Origin: Burkholderiales bacterium UBA2459 | Lineage (GTDB): Bacteria > Pseudomonadota > Gammaproteobacteria > Burkholderiales > Burkholderiaceae_E | Direction of reading: 5' to 3' | Assembly (NCBI GenBank): GCA_002342365.1 | Contig: DDPV01000012.1 | Location: 1-27,429 of the forward strand | Length of the DNA stretch: 27,429 nucleotides | Notes under the pieces: generated by a model | What the model saw: the letters and a program-made list of their open reading frames with translations, nothing else | Database searches by the model: none | What the model was told of the DNA's origin: nothing | Made by a program: the position numbers and the translations under genes | Shown: one piece after another, positions 7,189 through 14,218 of the stretch | How the letters are laid out: each line of letters opens with the position of its first letter | Position numbering within the stretch: position 1 is the first letter of the stretch

Positions 7189-7189
7189 T
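7162..7189 (+). promoter_or_regulatory. Sigma-70-type promoter for the rpsF operon
   Basis: A perfect -10 hexamer TATAAT at 7184-7189 is preceded, after 16 bp, by TTGCTA at 7162-7167, which matches TTGACA in four of six positions. It overlaps the end of the dehydrogenase gene, whose TAA stop is inside the -10 box. It would give a leader of about 145 bases before rpsF. Confidence 0.7.
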
Positions 7190-7204
7190 CTTCGGTTCCT
7201 CACC

Positions 7205-7280
7205 GGCCTAACGCACCGACGCGCGTTAGGCCTGTCATGTTGGTCAACACTCCAGGTGGTGCATGTTGATGCGCGACCGG
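7205..7280 (+). promoter_or_regulatory. Structured rpsF leader, candidate S6:S18 autoregulatory element
   Basis: Two hairpins can be drawn in the rpsF 5' leader. The first is a perfect 10-bp stem, GGCCTAACGC (7205-7214) with GCGTTAGGCC (7223-7232), around an 8-base ACCGACGC loop. The second has an inner stem, GTGCAT/ATGCGC (7259-7264 with 7269-7274, one G-U pair). Its outer helix pairs GGTC (7242-7245) with GACC (7275-7278) and leaves a one-sided bulge. Autogenous control of rpsF by the S6:S18 complex through a leader structure with a CCG element is known in many bacteria. A CCG is in the first loop and another at 7277-7279. Assignment to that motif is an inference. Confidence 0.5.
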
Positions 7281-7341
7281 AGGAGGCCACAGAGTCCGCG
7301 GGGAATTCCGACAGGAAAGCAACCAAAAAGGAGATGTAAAC

Positions 7342-7731
7342 ATGCGTCATTACGAGATCGTTTTGATCATCCATCCTGATCAAAGCGAACAGGTCCCAGC
7401 CATGGTGGACCGTTATAAAGCCATGGTCGAAGCCCAGGCGGGCAAAATCCATCGGATCGAAGACTGGGGCCGCCGGCAGCTAGCCTACGCGATTGCCAAA
7501 ATGACCAAGGCACACTATGTGATGCTCAACCTGGAGTGCACACCAGCTTGTTTGGCCGAACTGGAAAACGCCTTTCGCTTTAACGACGCGGTCTTGCGCC
7601 ACATGACGACCGGCATGAAAAAGGCACATACCGGCCAATCGCCGATGTTGCGCCAGATCCAGCGCGAGGAGTCCCGCCGCAGCACCGTCGAGCCCGCGCC
7701 GCAGTTTGCTGCAGCGGCGAGCGGCGAGTAA
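7342..7731 (+). CDS. rpsF: 30S ribosomal protein S6
   Basis: S6 binds the central domain of 16S rRNA in the small subunit as a heterodimer with S18. The 129-residue product begins MRHYEIVLIIHPDQSEQVPAMVDRY and contains the conserved IEDWGRRQLAYAIAKMTKAHYVMLN at about residues 41-65 and ELENAFRFNDAVLRHM at about 73-88. After residue 100 there is the usual variable basic, Ala-rich tail. A strong Shine-Dalgarno sequence, AGGAGAT, lies six bases before the ATG. It is the first gene of the rpsF-priB-rpsR-rplI operon, with its own promoter and a structured leader. Confidence 0.98.
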   Translation: MRHYEIVLIIHPDQSEQVPAMVDRYKAMVEAQAGKIHRIEDWGRRQLAYAIAKMTKAHYVMLNLECTPACLAELENAFRFNDAVLRHMTTGMKKAHTGQSPMLRQIQREESRRSTVEPAPQFAAAASGE

Positions 7732-7755
7732 GCGCACAAGGCATCAGGTCGCTTC

Positions 7756-8064
7756 ATCGGGCAGCCCGTCAATCAACTGAGGCTTCATCTCACCCTCAAG
7801 GCCATCCAGGTACTTCGCTACAGCCCTGCGGGCGTAGCCATCCTGGACGCCACAGGGTTTGTGGAAAGTCAAGTCAGCGAGGCAGGAGCGCAGCGCCAAG
7901 TGGATTTTGATATGGCACTGCGTTTTACTGAGGCACTGGCAATTCAGGCAAGTCGACTGCCGCTTGGAAGCTGCTTGCAGCTTGAAGGATTTCTCGCCCC
8001 CACTCGCTTGCATGCGCGCGGCCTGCGTATGCACGTTCAGAACATGAAGATCATCGAAGGATAG
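7756..8064 (+). CDS. priB: Primosomal replication protein N (PriB), noncanonical start
   Basis: PriB is a small OB-fold single-stranded-DNA-binding protein that helps PriA restart stalled replication forks. The frame between rpsF and rpsR encodes NQLRLHLTLKAIQVLRYSPAGVAILDATGF, the EAGAQRQVDFDMALRFTEAL region and FLAPTRLHARGLRMHVQNMKII, matching the family along its whole length. The frame has no ATG, GTG or TTG before the GTG at 7861, which would delete the first third of the OB fold. The conserved start position falls on GTC at 7768. The nearest recognised alternatives are ATC at 7756, six bases after an AGGT, and CTG at 7777. I placed the start at 7756 provisionally; the exact start is uncertain. 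The stop overlaps the AAGGAT ribosome-binding site of rpsR. Confidence 0.8.
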   Translation: MGQPVNQLRLHLTLKAIQVLRYSPAGVAILDATGFVESQVSEAGAQRQVDFDMALRFTEALAIQASRLPLGSCLQLEGFLAPTRLHARGLRMHVQNMKIIEG

Positions 8065-8068
8065 AAAC

Positions 8069-8344
8069 ATGGCATTTACACGTCGCAACACGAAAGACCG
8101 TAAACCGAAGCGCCCAACGCAAGGGGCACTGTTCAAACGGCGCAAGTTTTGCCGCTTCACAGCAGAAAAGATGGAGTGGATTGACTACAAAGACGTTGAG
8201 CTCTTGAAAGATTTCATCACCGAGACCGGCAAGATCATTCCTGCCCGTCTCACCGGGACAAGCGCCAAGTATCAGCGCCAGTTGACCGATGCGATCAAGC
8301 GTGCCCGATTTCTCGCGCTGCTACCCTTTACCGACAATCACTGA
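8069..8344 (+). CDS. rpsR: 30S ribosomal protein S18
   Basis: S18 partners S6 on the platform of the small ribosomal subunit. The 91-residue protein contains the canonical core KRRKFCRFTAEKMEWIDYKDVELLKDFITETGKIIPARLTGTSAKYQRQLTDAIKRARFLALLPF, covering residues from about 24 to 88. A basic 22-residue N-terminus includes NTKDRKPKRPTQGALF. A single cysteine in KFCRF is present, so it is not the fully Zn-ligated variant. The ATG at 8069 is four bases after the priB stop, with AAGGAT as ribosome-binding site. The rplI gene follows after 23 bases. Confidence 0.98.
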   Translation: MAFTRRNTKDRKPKRPTQGALFKRRKFCRFTAEKMEWIDYKDVELLKDFITETGKIIPARLTGTSAKYQRQLTDAIKRARFLALLPFTDNH

Positions 8345-8367
8345 TTCAGGCGACAAGGAGTCAAGTT

Positions 8368-8820
8368 ATGCAAATTATTTTGCTTGAGAAAGTCGTCAAT
8401 CTTGGCCAACTCGGTGACGTGGTCAAAGTCAAGGACGGCTACGCCCGAAATTTTTTAATTCCCCAGGGTAAGGCAAGGCGCGCCACGCAATCGGCGATTG
8501 CCGAGTTCGAAGCCCGTCGCGTCGAACTGGAGAAGATTCAGGCCGACCGCTTGGCCGATGCAAGGCGCGAGGCCGAGCGGCTTGAAGGCCTCAGTCTGAA
8601 GGTCACCGAAAAAGCCGGGGTGGACGGTCGTCTTTTTGGTTCCGTCACCAATTTTGATATCGCTGAGGGCTTGAGAAAACAGGGCTTTCAGGTCGAGAAA
8701 GCCATGGTCCGCTTGCCCAACGGGCCAATCAAGACCATCGGAGACCATGATGTCGAGATTGCGCTTCACAGCGACGTCTTATCGGCGATCAAAGTTTCCG
8801 TGACCGGCGAGACGGTCTGA
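8368..8820 (+). CDS. rplI: 50S ribosomal protein L9
   Basis: L9 is an elongated two-domain protein at the base of the L1 stalk that influences reading-frame maintenance. At 150 residues it has the usual length. The N-terminal domain MQIILLEKVVNLGQLGDVVKVKDGYARNFLIPQGKA matches the family signature G-x(2)-[GN]-x(4)-V-x(2)-G-Y-x(2)-N-[FY]-L. A long connecting helix of about residues 45-75 leads to a C-terminal domain with GRLFGSVTNFDIAEGL and IKTIGDHDVEIALHSDV. AAGGAG lies nine bases before the ATG. A clear hairpin terminator follows the stop, so this is the last gene of the ribosomal operon. Confidence 0.98.
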   Translation: MQIILLEKVVNLGQLGDVVKVKDGYARNFLIPQGKARRATQSAIAEFEARRVELEKIQADRLADARREAERLEGLSLKVTEKAGVDGRLFGSVTNFDIAEGLRKQGFQVEKAMVRLPNGPIKTIGDHDVEIALHSDVLSAIKVSVTGETV

Positions 8821-8832
8821 TTCAGCCTCACT

Positions 8833-8858
8833 GCCCGGACACAGGTCCGGGCTTTCTT
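8833..8858 (+). terminator. Rho-independent terminator after rplI
   Basis: A perfect 8-bp stem GCCCGGAC/GTCCGGGC closes a four-base ACAG loop and is followed by TTTCTT. It begins 12 bases after the rplI stop. It should end the ribosomal operon or reduce read-through into dnaB, whose start is only 26 bases further on. Confidence 0.88.
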
Positions 8859-8883
8859 AGCCGTCAATAGGGCATTTGTTGCC

Positions 8884-10251
8884 GTGGACTCACCCCGTGA
8901 TCCCGACCTGAGTCAGCTGCGGCTTCCCCCGCAGTCGCTTGAGGCTGAACAGGCGGTCCTTGGTGGTTTGCTGCTCGACAACAGCGCCTTTGACCGGGTT
9001 GCGGATTTGCTGCGATCGGATGATTTTTATCGCGCTGACCACCGTCAAATCTTCATCGCGGTTGCATCACTGATTGATAAGGCTCAGCCCGCCGATGTCG
9101 TGACCGTGCACGAGGCACTGAGCACCATCGGAAAGTCCGAAGAAGTCGGCGGATTGATCTATTTGAATCGGCTTGCGCAAGACACGCCAAGCGCAGCCAA
9201 TATTCGCCGCTACGCTGAAATTGTTCGCGATCGGGCGATCTTGCGCCGGCTGATCGCGGTCGCAGACGATATCGCGAACCAGGCGCTCAACCCCCAGGGC
9301 CGGGACACGCGCAGCTTGCTCGATGAAGCGGAATCGAAGATTTTCAGTATCAACGAGGAAGGCGCCCGCGGGCGTAGCGGCTTTCAAGCGCTTCCCGATT
9401 TGTTGAGCCAGGTGGTCGACCGAATCGGTCAGCTCTACGATCAGAGCAACCATAGCGGTGTGACCGGCGTACCCACAGGGTTTACCGATCTTGACAAGAT
9501 GACATCAGGCTTTCAGGCGGGCGACCTTGTAATCGTCGCCGGTCGGCCGTCGATGGGAAAGACCGCGCTTGCTTTGAATATCGGCGAGCATGTTGCGGTC
9601 GATCAGTGTTTGCCGGTTGCGGTTTTTTCCATGGAAATGGGCGCTACTCAATTGGCGATGCGGATGGTGTGTTCGGTCGGACGCCTTGATCAGCAAAGGG
9701 TTCGCACCGGGCAACTGGTCGATGACGACTGGCCACGGTTGACCGGCGCGATCCAGAAAATGCAGGATTCTCAGCTTTATATCGATGAAACGCCCAGCCT
9801 TAATGCGCTCGAGCTGCGATCAAGGGCGCGCAAGCTTTCGCGTCAGTGCGGCCAGCTCGGTCTGGTGATTGTTGATTATCTTCAGCTGATGTCTGCAGCC
9901 TCTGCGGCCGGGGAAAACCGGGCTACCGAGATCAGCGAGATTTCCCGATCGCTAAAAGGACTCGCCAAAGAGCTGCAATGTCCGGTTGTAGCGTTATCGC
10001 AATTGAATCGATCGCTTGAGCAAAGGCCCAACAAGCGGCCGGTGATGTCAGATCTGCGCGAATCGGGAGCGATTGAGCAAGATGCCGATGTGATTCTATT
10101 TATTTATCGCGATGAGGTTTACAACCCGGACTCGCCAGAAAAAGGGACCGCCGAGATCATCATCGGCAAGCAAAGAAACGGGCCGATCGGCACCGTGCGT
10201 ATGACTTTCCTTGGCAAATACACCAAGTTTGAGAACTATAGCAGTCTGTAA
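8884..10251 (+). CDS. dnaB: Replicative DNA helicase DnaB
   Basis: DnaB is the hexameric 5'-3' helicase that drives replication forks and recruits primase. The 455-residue product has the N-terminal PPQSLEAEQAVLGGLLLD domain, a linker at about 160-190, and a RecA-like ATPase domain. In the ATPase domain are Walker A GRPSMGKTAL with Lys226, the VFSMEM motif, Walker B LVIVDYLQLM with Asp331, and the arginine-finger region LRESGAIEQDADVILFIYRDE. The C-terminus is the usual GKYTKFENY. No intein interrupts it. The start is a GTG at 8884 with no clear Shine-Dalgarno sequence, but the N-terminus matches the family. It lies just downstream of the rplI terminator, so it depends on read-through or on a promoter I could not recognise. 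Confidence 0.98.
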   Translation: MDSPRDPDLSQLRLPPQSLEAEQAVLGGLLLDNSAFDRVADLLRSDDFYRADHRQIFIAVASLIDKAQPADVVTVHEALSTIGKSEEVGGLIYLNRLAQDTPSAANIRRYAEIVRDRAILRRLIAVADDIANQALNPQGRDTRSLLDEAESKIFSINEEGARGRSGFQALPDLLSQVVDRIGQLYDQSNHSGVTGVPTGFTDLDKMTSGFQAGDLVIVAGRPSMGKTALALNIGEHVAVDQCLPVAVFSMEMGATQLAMRMVCSVGRLDQQRVRTGQLVDDDWPRLTGAIQKMQDSQLYIDETPSLNALELRSRARKLSRQCGQLGLVIVDYLQLMSAASAAGENRATEISEISRSLKGLAKELQCPVVALSQLNRSLEQRPNKRPVMSDLRESGAIEQDADVILFIYRDEVYNPDSPEKGTAEIIIGKQRNGPIGTVRMTFLGKYTKFENYSSL

Positions 10252-10255
10252 CTCT

Positions 10256-10309
10256 GCCGCTATGAGATAAGAACTTGATCCCGCCGCTATGAGATCAGTA
10301 CGCGGTCCC
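10256..10309. repeat. 27-bp tandem duplication downstream of dnaB
   Basis: Two adjacent 27-bp units start at 10256 and 10283. The first 13 bases, GCCGCTATGAGAT, are identical, and 22 of 27 positions agree overall. They lie in the 98-base gap between the convergent dnaB and phoH genes, where no hairpin terminator with a T-tract is seen. Confidence 0.85.
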
Positions 10310-10349
10310 GCCCCCTGCGACCCGGATACGAGACAGACCCATCAACCGA

Positions 10350-12023
10350 TCAGAGCGCTTCAGAGGCGAAGTCGGCAAGCCTTGAGCGCTCGCCGCGTTG
10401 CAAGGTGATGTGCCCGGCGTGGCCCCAACCCTTGAAGCGGTCGACCACATAGGTCAGCCCTGAGGAGCCTTCGGTGAGGTAAGGCGTGTCAATTTGCGCG
10501 ATATTGCCCATGCAAATCACCTTTGTTCCCGGACCAGCGCGCGTGATCAAGGTTTTCATTTGTTTGGGGGTGAGATTTTGGGCTTCGTCGACGATCAAAA
10601 ACTTATTCACGAAGGTTCGGCCGCGCATGAAAGACATGGCTTTGACTTTCACGCGGCTACGGATCAAATCCTGTGTGCTTGAGCGCTCCCACTGACTCGA
10701 GCTGCTGTCGCCTTTATTGAGGACTTCAAGATTGTCCTCGAGTGCGCCCATCCAGGGCTGCATTTTTTCTTCTTCGGTACCTGGCAAATATCCGATATCC
10801 TCGCCCACCGGCACCGTGGCCCGCGTCATGATGATTTCGCTGTAGCGCCTAGCCTCAATCACCTGTTCGAGTCCAGCTGCAAGCGCCAGCAGTGTTTTTC
10901 CGGTGCCAGCTTGCCCAAGCAGCGATACAAAGTCGACCTGCGGATCCATCAACAGATTCATGGCGAAGTTCTGTTCGCGGTTTCGCGCGGTGATACCCCA
11001 GACCGAATGCTTGGGGTGACCGTAATCACGCAAGGTTTGCAAGACAGCACGCCTGCCGACAATCTCGCGAACAATGGCTTGCAATGCCTGACTTCCTTCA
11101 ACATAAACAAACTCATTGACCCTAAGCGAGGGTACCAGAGGACCTTGTACGCGATAAAATGTATAACCAGACTGCTGCCAGGACTCCATGCCTTTGCCAT
11201 GGGTTTCCCAAAAGTCTGCCGGCAAAGCGGTCATACCCGAATAAAGCAGGTCGGTGTCTTCCAGGACCTGATCGTTGAGGTAGTCCTCAGCAATCAGCCC
11301 GAGCGCACGCGCTTTGATACGCATGTTGATATCTTTGGATACCAGCACGACTTCCCGATCGTTGCGGCTTTGCTGCAAACTTTTCACCACACCGAGAATC
11401 TGATTGTCGGCCTTGCCTTCAGGCAGTCCCGCTGGAAGGTCGAACTTCAAATCCTGGGTTTGGATCAGCAGTTTTCCGCTCGCTTCGCTATTGCCCAAAG
11501 CGTCGAGCAACATGCCATTTGCCGGATCGGTGCCGGAAGCCAGCATCAATTGGTCAAGGCTGCGGCTGATCTGTCGCGCATGCCGGGATACCTCAGACAT
11601 GCCCTTTTTGTGGGCATCGAGCTCCTCAAGCGTGACCATCGGCAGGTAAACATCATGCTCGTCAAAGCGAAAAAGGCTCGAAGGATCGTGCAAGAGCACA
11701 TTGGTGTCGAGTACAAAAAGCCGACTGGCACTGAGCCTTGGTTTTTTGCGGCGGCCACTTGTGTGTTTGCTGGTGGCCATCTGTTGGGTCGGCTCGGTCC
11801 TGAGCAAATCTGGCTGTGGGACCTCCAGCAGCTGGGTTGCGTTCAGGGGGGCCTGCTCAAGGGCGTGGCTGATGGCGCCGTTTGCTACCGGGACCTGGGC
11901 TGTGGTCTGCGACACAGGTTTTGTATCCGATGCTTTTTTTCGCGTCTGCTGCGATCGTTGTTTGGCAACCGCTTCAAGATCAATGAGCGTGGCAGGCTTA
12001 CGGGGGGCAGGTGGTAAGGGCAT
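10350..12023 (-). CDS. PhoH family protein with N-terminal PIN domain
   Basis: This 557-residue protein fuses a PIN-type nuclease domain to a PhoH-type P-loop ATPase, the PhoH2/YlaK architecture linked to RNA unwinding and cleavage in other bacteria. After a low-complexity, Lys/Gln/Pro-rich N-terminus (1-100), the PIN domain starts at RLFVLDTNVLLHDP with Asp106. It continues through VTLEELDAHKKG and LVSKDINMRIKA. The PhoH domain has Walker A LGQAGTGKTLLAL (about 369-381), TRATVPVGEDIGYLPGTEEEKM, and Walker B FLIVDEAQNLTP (about 475-486). The ATG at 12023 is preferred over an in-frame TTG at 12068 because it avoids overlap with bcp. It is probably transcribed after bcp, 22 bases away. The biological role here is not known from the sequence. 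Confidence 0.93.
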   Translation of the reverse strand: MPLPPAPRKPATLIDLEAVAKQRSQQTRKKASDTKPVSQTTAQVPVANGAISHALEQAPLNATQLLEVPQPDLLRTEPTQQMATSKHTSGRRKKPRLSASRLFVLDTNVLLHDPSSLFRFDEHDVYLPMVTLEELDAHKKGMSEVSRHARQISRSLDQLMLASGTDPANGMLLDALGNSEASGKLLIQTQDLKFDLPAGLPEGKADNQILGVVKSLQQSRNDREVVLVSKDINMRIKARALGLIAEDYLNDQVLEDTDLLYSGMTALPADFWETHGKGMESWQQSGYTFYRVQGPLVPSLRVNEFVYVEGSQALQAIVREIVGRRAVLQTLRDYGHPKHSVWGITARNREQNFAMNLLMDPQVDFVSLLGQAGTGKTLLALAAGLEQVIEARRYSEIIMTRATVPVGEDIGYLPGTEEEKMQPWMGALEDNLEVLNKGDSSSSQWERSSTQDLIRSRVKVKAMSFMRGRTFVNKFLIVDEAQNLTPKQMKTLITRAGPGTKVICMGNIAQIDTPYLTEGSSGLTYVVDRFKGWGHAGHITLQRGERSRLADFASEAL

Positions 12024-12045
12024 GGGTTTTACTTTGTCAAAGAAA

Positions 12046-12516
12046 CTAAAGGCTCTGGACGTAGGCAAGCACTTCAGCCACGTGCCCCGGGATTTTCACC
12101 CCACGCCAATCCCGCAACAGCGTCCCGTCCTTGCTGATCACAAAGCTTGAGCGCTCAATACCGCGCACCGCTTTGCCGTACATCATCTTGTTTTTCATCA
12201 CACCGAACTGATTGCACAGCGCTTCGTTCGGGTCTGAAATCAGAGCAAAGGGCAATTCGTACTTCTTTTTGAAGTTCTCATGCGATTTCAGCGAGTCACG
12301 CGATACGCCCACCACCAAGGCACCAGCACTTAGAAAGGCCTCGCAGTGATCGCGAAAGTCCATGCTTTGGGTGGTGCATCCCGGGGTATTGTCCTTGGGA
12401 TAAAAATACAAAACCAGATGCTGCGTTAAGGCCGTCAGGTCAAATCGGCCAGCGGTGGAATCGGCCTCAAAGGGGCTGACCTTTTGACCGACAGTGATGC
12501 TCGCTTGTTCAGACAT
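12046..12516 (-). CDS. bcp: Peroxiredoxin of the Bcp/PrxQ family
   Basis: Bcp reduces hydrogen peroxide and organic hydroperoxides in the cytoplasm using thioredoxin-type donors. The 156-residue protein contains YFYPKDNTPGCTTQSMDFRD with peroxidatic Cys47. The resolving cysteine found five residues later in E. coli Bcp is replaced by Met52, so this is a one-Cys type or uses another cysteine (Cys58 or Cys101 are present). Later family blocks are GVSRDSLKSHENFKKKYELPFALISD and the C-terminal DWRGVKIPGHVAEVL. The ATG at 12516 (MSEQASI) is chosen over an in-frame TTG at 12534. It is followed by the PhoH-family gene after 22 bases and preceded by the DUF498 gene, both on the same strand. Confidence 0.95.
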   Translation of the reverse strand: MSEQASITVGQKVSPFEADSTAGRFDLTALTQHLVLYFYPKDNTPGCTTQSMDFRDHCEAFLSAGALVVGVSRDSLKSHENFKKKYELPFALISDPNEALCNQFGVMKNKMMYGKAVRGIERSSFVISKDGTLLRDWRGVKIPGHVAEVLAYVQSL

Positions 12517-12554
12517 GCTTGAAGTAACTCGCAAAAATGGGTTGAGGTTGGGTG

Positions 12555-12932
12555 TCAGGCATTCATCGGCAATAAAGCGGCCAGGACCTTTCGGCCTTCA
12601 GCCATCAAGATGTTGTAAGTCCGGCAAGCCGCTGGCGTTGCCATACACTCAAGCCCGATGCCTTGGTTCGCAAACTGCATGGCGAATTTGGGATGTAAAA
12701 AGCGTTGCTGTGAGCCGGTTCCCACAATCACCAGATCGGGCCTGGCCTCAAGGAGCGCCATAAAGTCATCGGCAGCGATGTCGGTCCAGGTTCTCGGGCG
12801 CCAAGCCTGGAGCATACCTTCAGGCATGACCAGCAGGCTCCCTTCGGTGACCTGGGCATTGACTGCGATCCACGTCGGCCCGTAGCCGGTAATCGTGTGC
12901 AGGGATGCTGCCTGATGCTCTTGAAGTTTCAC
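12555..12932 (-). CDS. Mth938-like (DUF498) domain protein
   Basis: This 125-residue protein is a single Mth938/DUF498 domain related to eukaryotic NDUFAF3, an assembly factor of respiratory complex I. Its bacterial function is not established. The family pattern is clear: ITGYGPTWIAVNAQVTEGSLLVMPEGMLQAW at the N-terminus, a central DLVIVGTGSQQRFLHPKF at about residues 66-83, and GLECMATPAACRTYNILMAEGRKVLAALLP at the C-terminus. There is no signal peptide or membrane segment. The start is a GTG at 12932 (MKLQEHQ), supported by the expected N-terminal sequence. It diverges from the aminotransferase gene, and an inverted repeat lies between the two starts. It is followed by bcp after 38 bases. 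Confidence 0.9.
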   Translation of the reverse strand: MKLQEHQAASLHTITGYGPTWIAVNAQVTEGSLLVMPEGMLQAWRPRTWTDIAADDFMALLEARPDLVIVGTGSQQRFLHPKFAMQFANQGIGLECMATPAACRTYNILMAEGRKVLAALLPMNA

Positions 12933-12944
12933 AGCCAGATGATG

Positions 12945-12962
12945 CCGTATTGATTCATACGG
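12945..12962. promoter_or_regulatory. Perfect 6-bp inverted repeat between divergent genes
   Basis: CCGTAT (12945-12950) and ATACGG (12957-12962) are separated by six bases, in the short region between the DUF498 gene and the aminotransferase gene. The shape suits an operator for a dimeric regulator, but no regulator family is identified and chance occurrence is possible. Confidence 0.35.
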
Positions 12963-13009
12963 AAATGTTACATTCCCCCGCTCACAAACAGATCCTTTGT
13001 CCGACCAAC

Positions 13010-14218
13010 ATGACGCCCTCTCGAGAATTCTCGCGAATTCAACGCCTGCCGCCCTATGTATTCAACATCACGGGCGAGCTCAAAATGGCTGCCAGGCGTC
13101 GGGGCGAGGACATTATCGACCTGAGCATGGGCGATCCGGACGGGGCAACACCGCAACATATTATCGACAAGCTGGTCGAGGCCTCGCAAAAACCGCACAC
13201 CCACGGCTATTCGGTGTCGCGCGGCATCCCCAGGCTTCGCAAGGCGATTGCCGACTGGTATGCGCGGCGCTTCAGCGTTGACATTGACCCCGAATCCGAG
13301 GCCATCGTGACGATTGGCTCCAAAGAGGGGCTCGCCCACCTGATGCTTGCCACGCTCGACCGCGGCGATACCGTGATTGTCCCCAATCCAAGCTACCCGA
13401 TTCATATTTACGGTGCGGTGATCGCTGGGGCTCAGACGGTGTCGGTACCGATGTTGCCCGGTGTTGACTTTCTGGCTGAACTCGAACTTAGCCTGCGAAG
13501 CGCGGTCAAAAAGCCCAAGTTGATGATTCTCGGCTTTCCCAGCAACCCGACTGCGCAATGCGTTGATCTGCCATTTTTTGAGAAAGTGGTTTCACTGGCT
13601 CGGGAATTCAACGTGATGATCGTTCACGATCTGGCCTATGCCGACATTGTTTTTGATGGTTATCGCGCACCTTCGATTCTTGAAGTGGACGGATCGCGTG
13701 AGGTGGCTGTTGAATCCTTCACCATGAGTAAAAGCTATAACATGGCCGGCTGGCGGATTGGCTTCATGGTCGGAAACGCCGAAATGATCGCTGCATTGGC
13801 AAGAATCAAGAGTTATCACGATTACGGTGCATTTACGCCAATCCAGGTTGCCTCAATTGCAGCGCTTGACGGGCCTCAGGACTGCGTGCATGAGGTCTGC
13901 GCCAAGTACCGTTTGCGTCGTGACGTGCTTGCCAAAGGGCTGAACGAGGCGGGTTGGCCAGTCGAATTGCCGAAAGCTTCGATGTACATTTGGGCCAGAA
14001 TTCCGGAAGCATTTCGCGCGGAGGGTTCGCTCGAGTTCGCAAAACGCCTGCTGAGCGAAGCCAAAGTGGCGGTGTCTCCAGGCATTGGGTTCGGCGAACT
14101 CGGCAATGACTATGTGCGCTTTGCCCTGATCGAAAACGAGCAGCGTATCCGACAGGCGCTGCGTGGTGTGCGTGATCTTTTGCGCCTTGAGGCGCGCAGC
14201 GAACAGGAATCGTCATGA
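13010..14218 (+). CDS. alaC: PLP-dependent aminotransferase, alanine transaminase (AlaC) type
   Basis: This is a fold-type I class I/II aminotransferase that probably interconverts alanine and pyruvate with 2-oxoglutarate/glutamate. The 402-residue protein contains LPPYVFNITGELKMAARRRGEDIIDLSMGDPDG at the N-terminus, the NPSYPIHIYG and FPSNPTAQ substrate and cofactor loops, VHDLAYADIVFDGY, and the PLP lysine Lys241 in TMSKSYNMAGWRIGFMVGN. The ATG at 13010 gives the family N-terminus; in-frame ATGs at 12905 and 12965 would add unrelated residues and run into the divergent gene. It overlaps hom by 4 bp (ATGA), and aminotransferase-hom-thrC is a recurrent Burkholderiales arrangement. The exact amino-acid specificity is inferred from resemblance. 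Confidence 0.9.
   Translation: MTPSREFSRIQRLPPYVFNITGELKMAARRRGEDIIDLSMGDPDGATPQHIIDKLVEASQKPHTHGYSVSRGIPRLRKAIADWYARRFSVDIDPESEAIVTIGSKEGLAHLMLATLDRGDTVIVPNPSYPIHIYGAVIAGAQTVSVPMLPGVDFLAELELSLRSAVKKPKLMILGFPSNPTAQCVDLPFFEKVVSLAREFNVMIVHDLAYADIVFDGYRAPSILEVDGSREVAVESFTMSKSYNMAGWRIGFMVGNAEMIAALARIKSYHDYGAFTPIQVASIAALDGPQDCVHEVCAKYRLRRDVLAKGLNEAGWPVELPKASMYIWARIPEAFRAEGSLEFAKRLLSEAKVAVSPGIGFGELGNDYVRFALIENEQRIRQALRGVRDLLRLEARSEQESS

Noticed and set aside
7205..7232. Terminator for the 2-hydroxyacid dehydrogenase gene
   Set aside because: The strong stem is not followed by a T-tract and it lies downstream of the rpsF promoter, so a leader structure is more likely.
10911..12017. A 368-codon plus-strand open frame opposite the PIN-PhoH gene
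   Set aside because: It is exactly antisense to a gene with clear PIN and PhoH motifs, shows no family resemblance, and has a composition typical of mirrored G+C-rich coding sequence.
12024..12068. TTG start for the PhoH-family gene overlapping bcp
   Set aside because: The ATG at 12023 avoids overlap with bcp, and the extra 15 residues carry no family signal.
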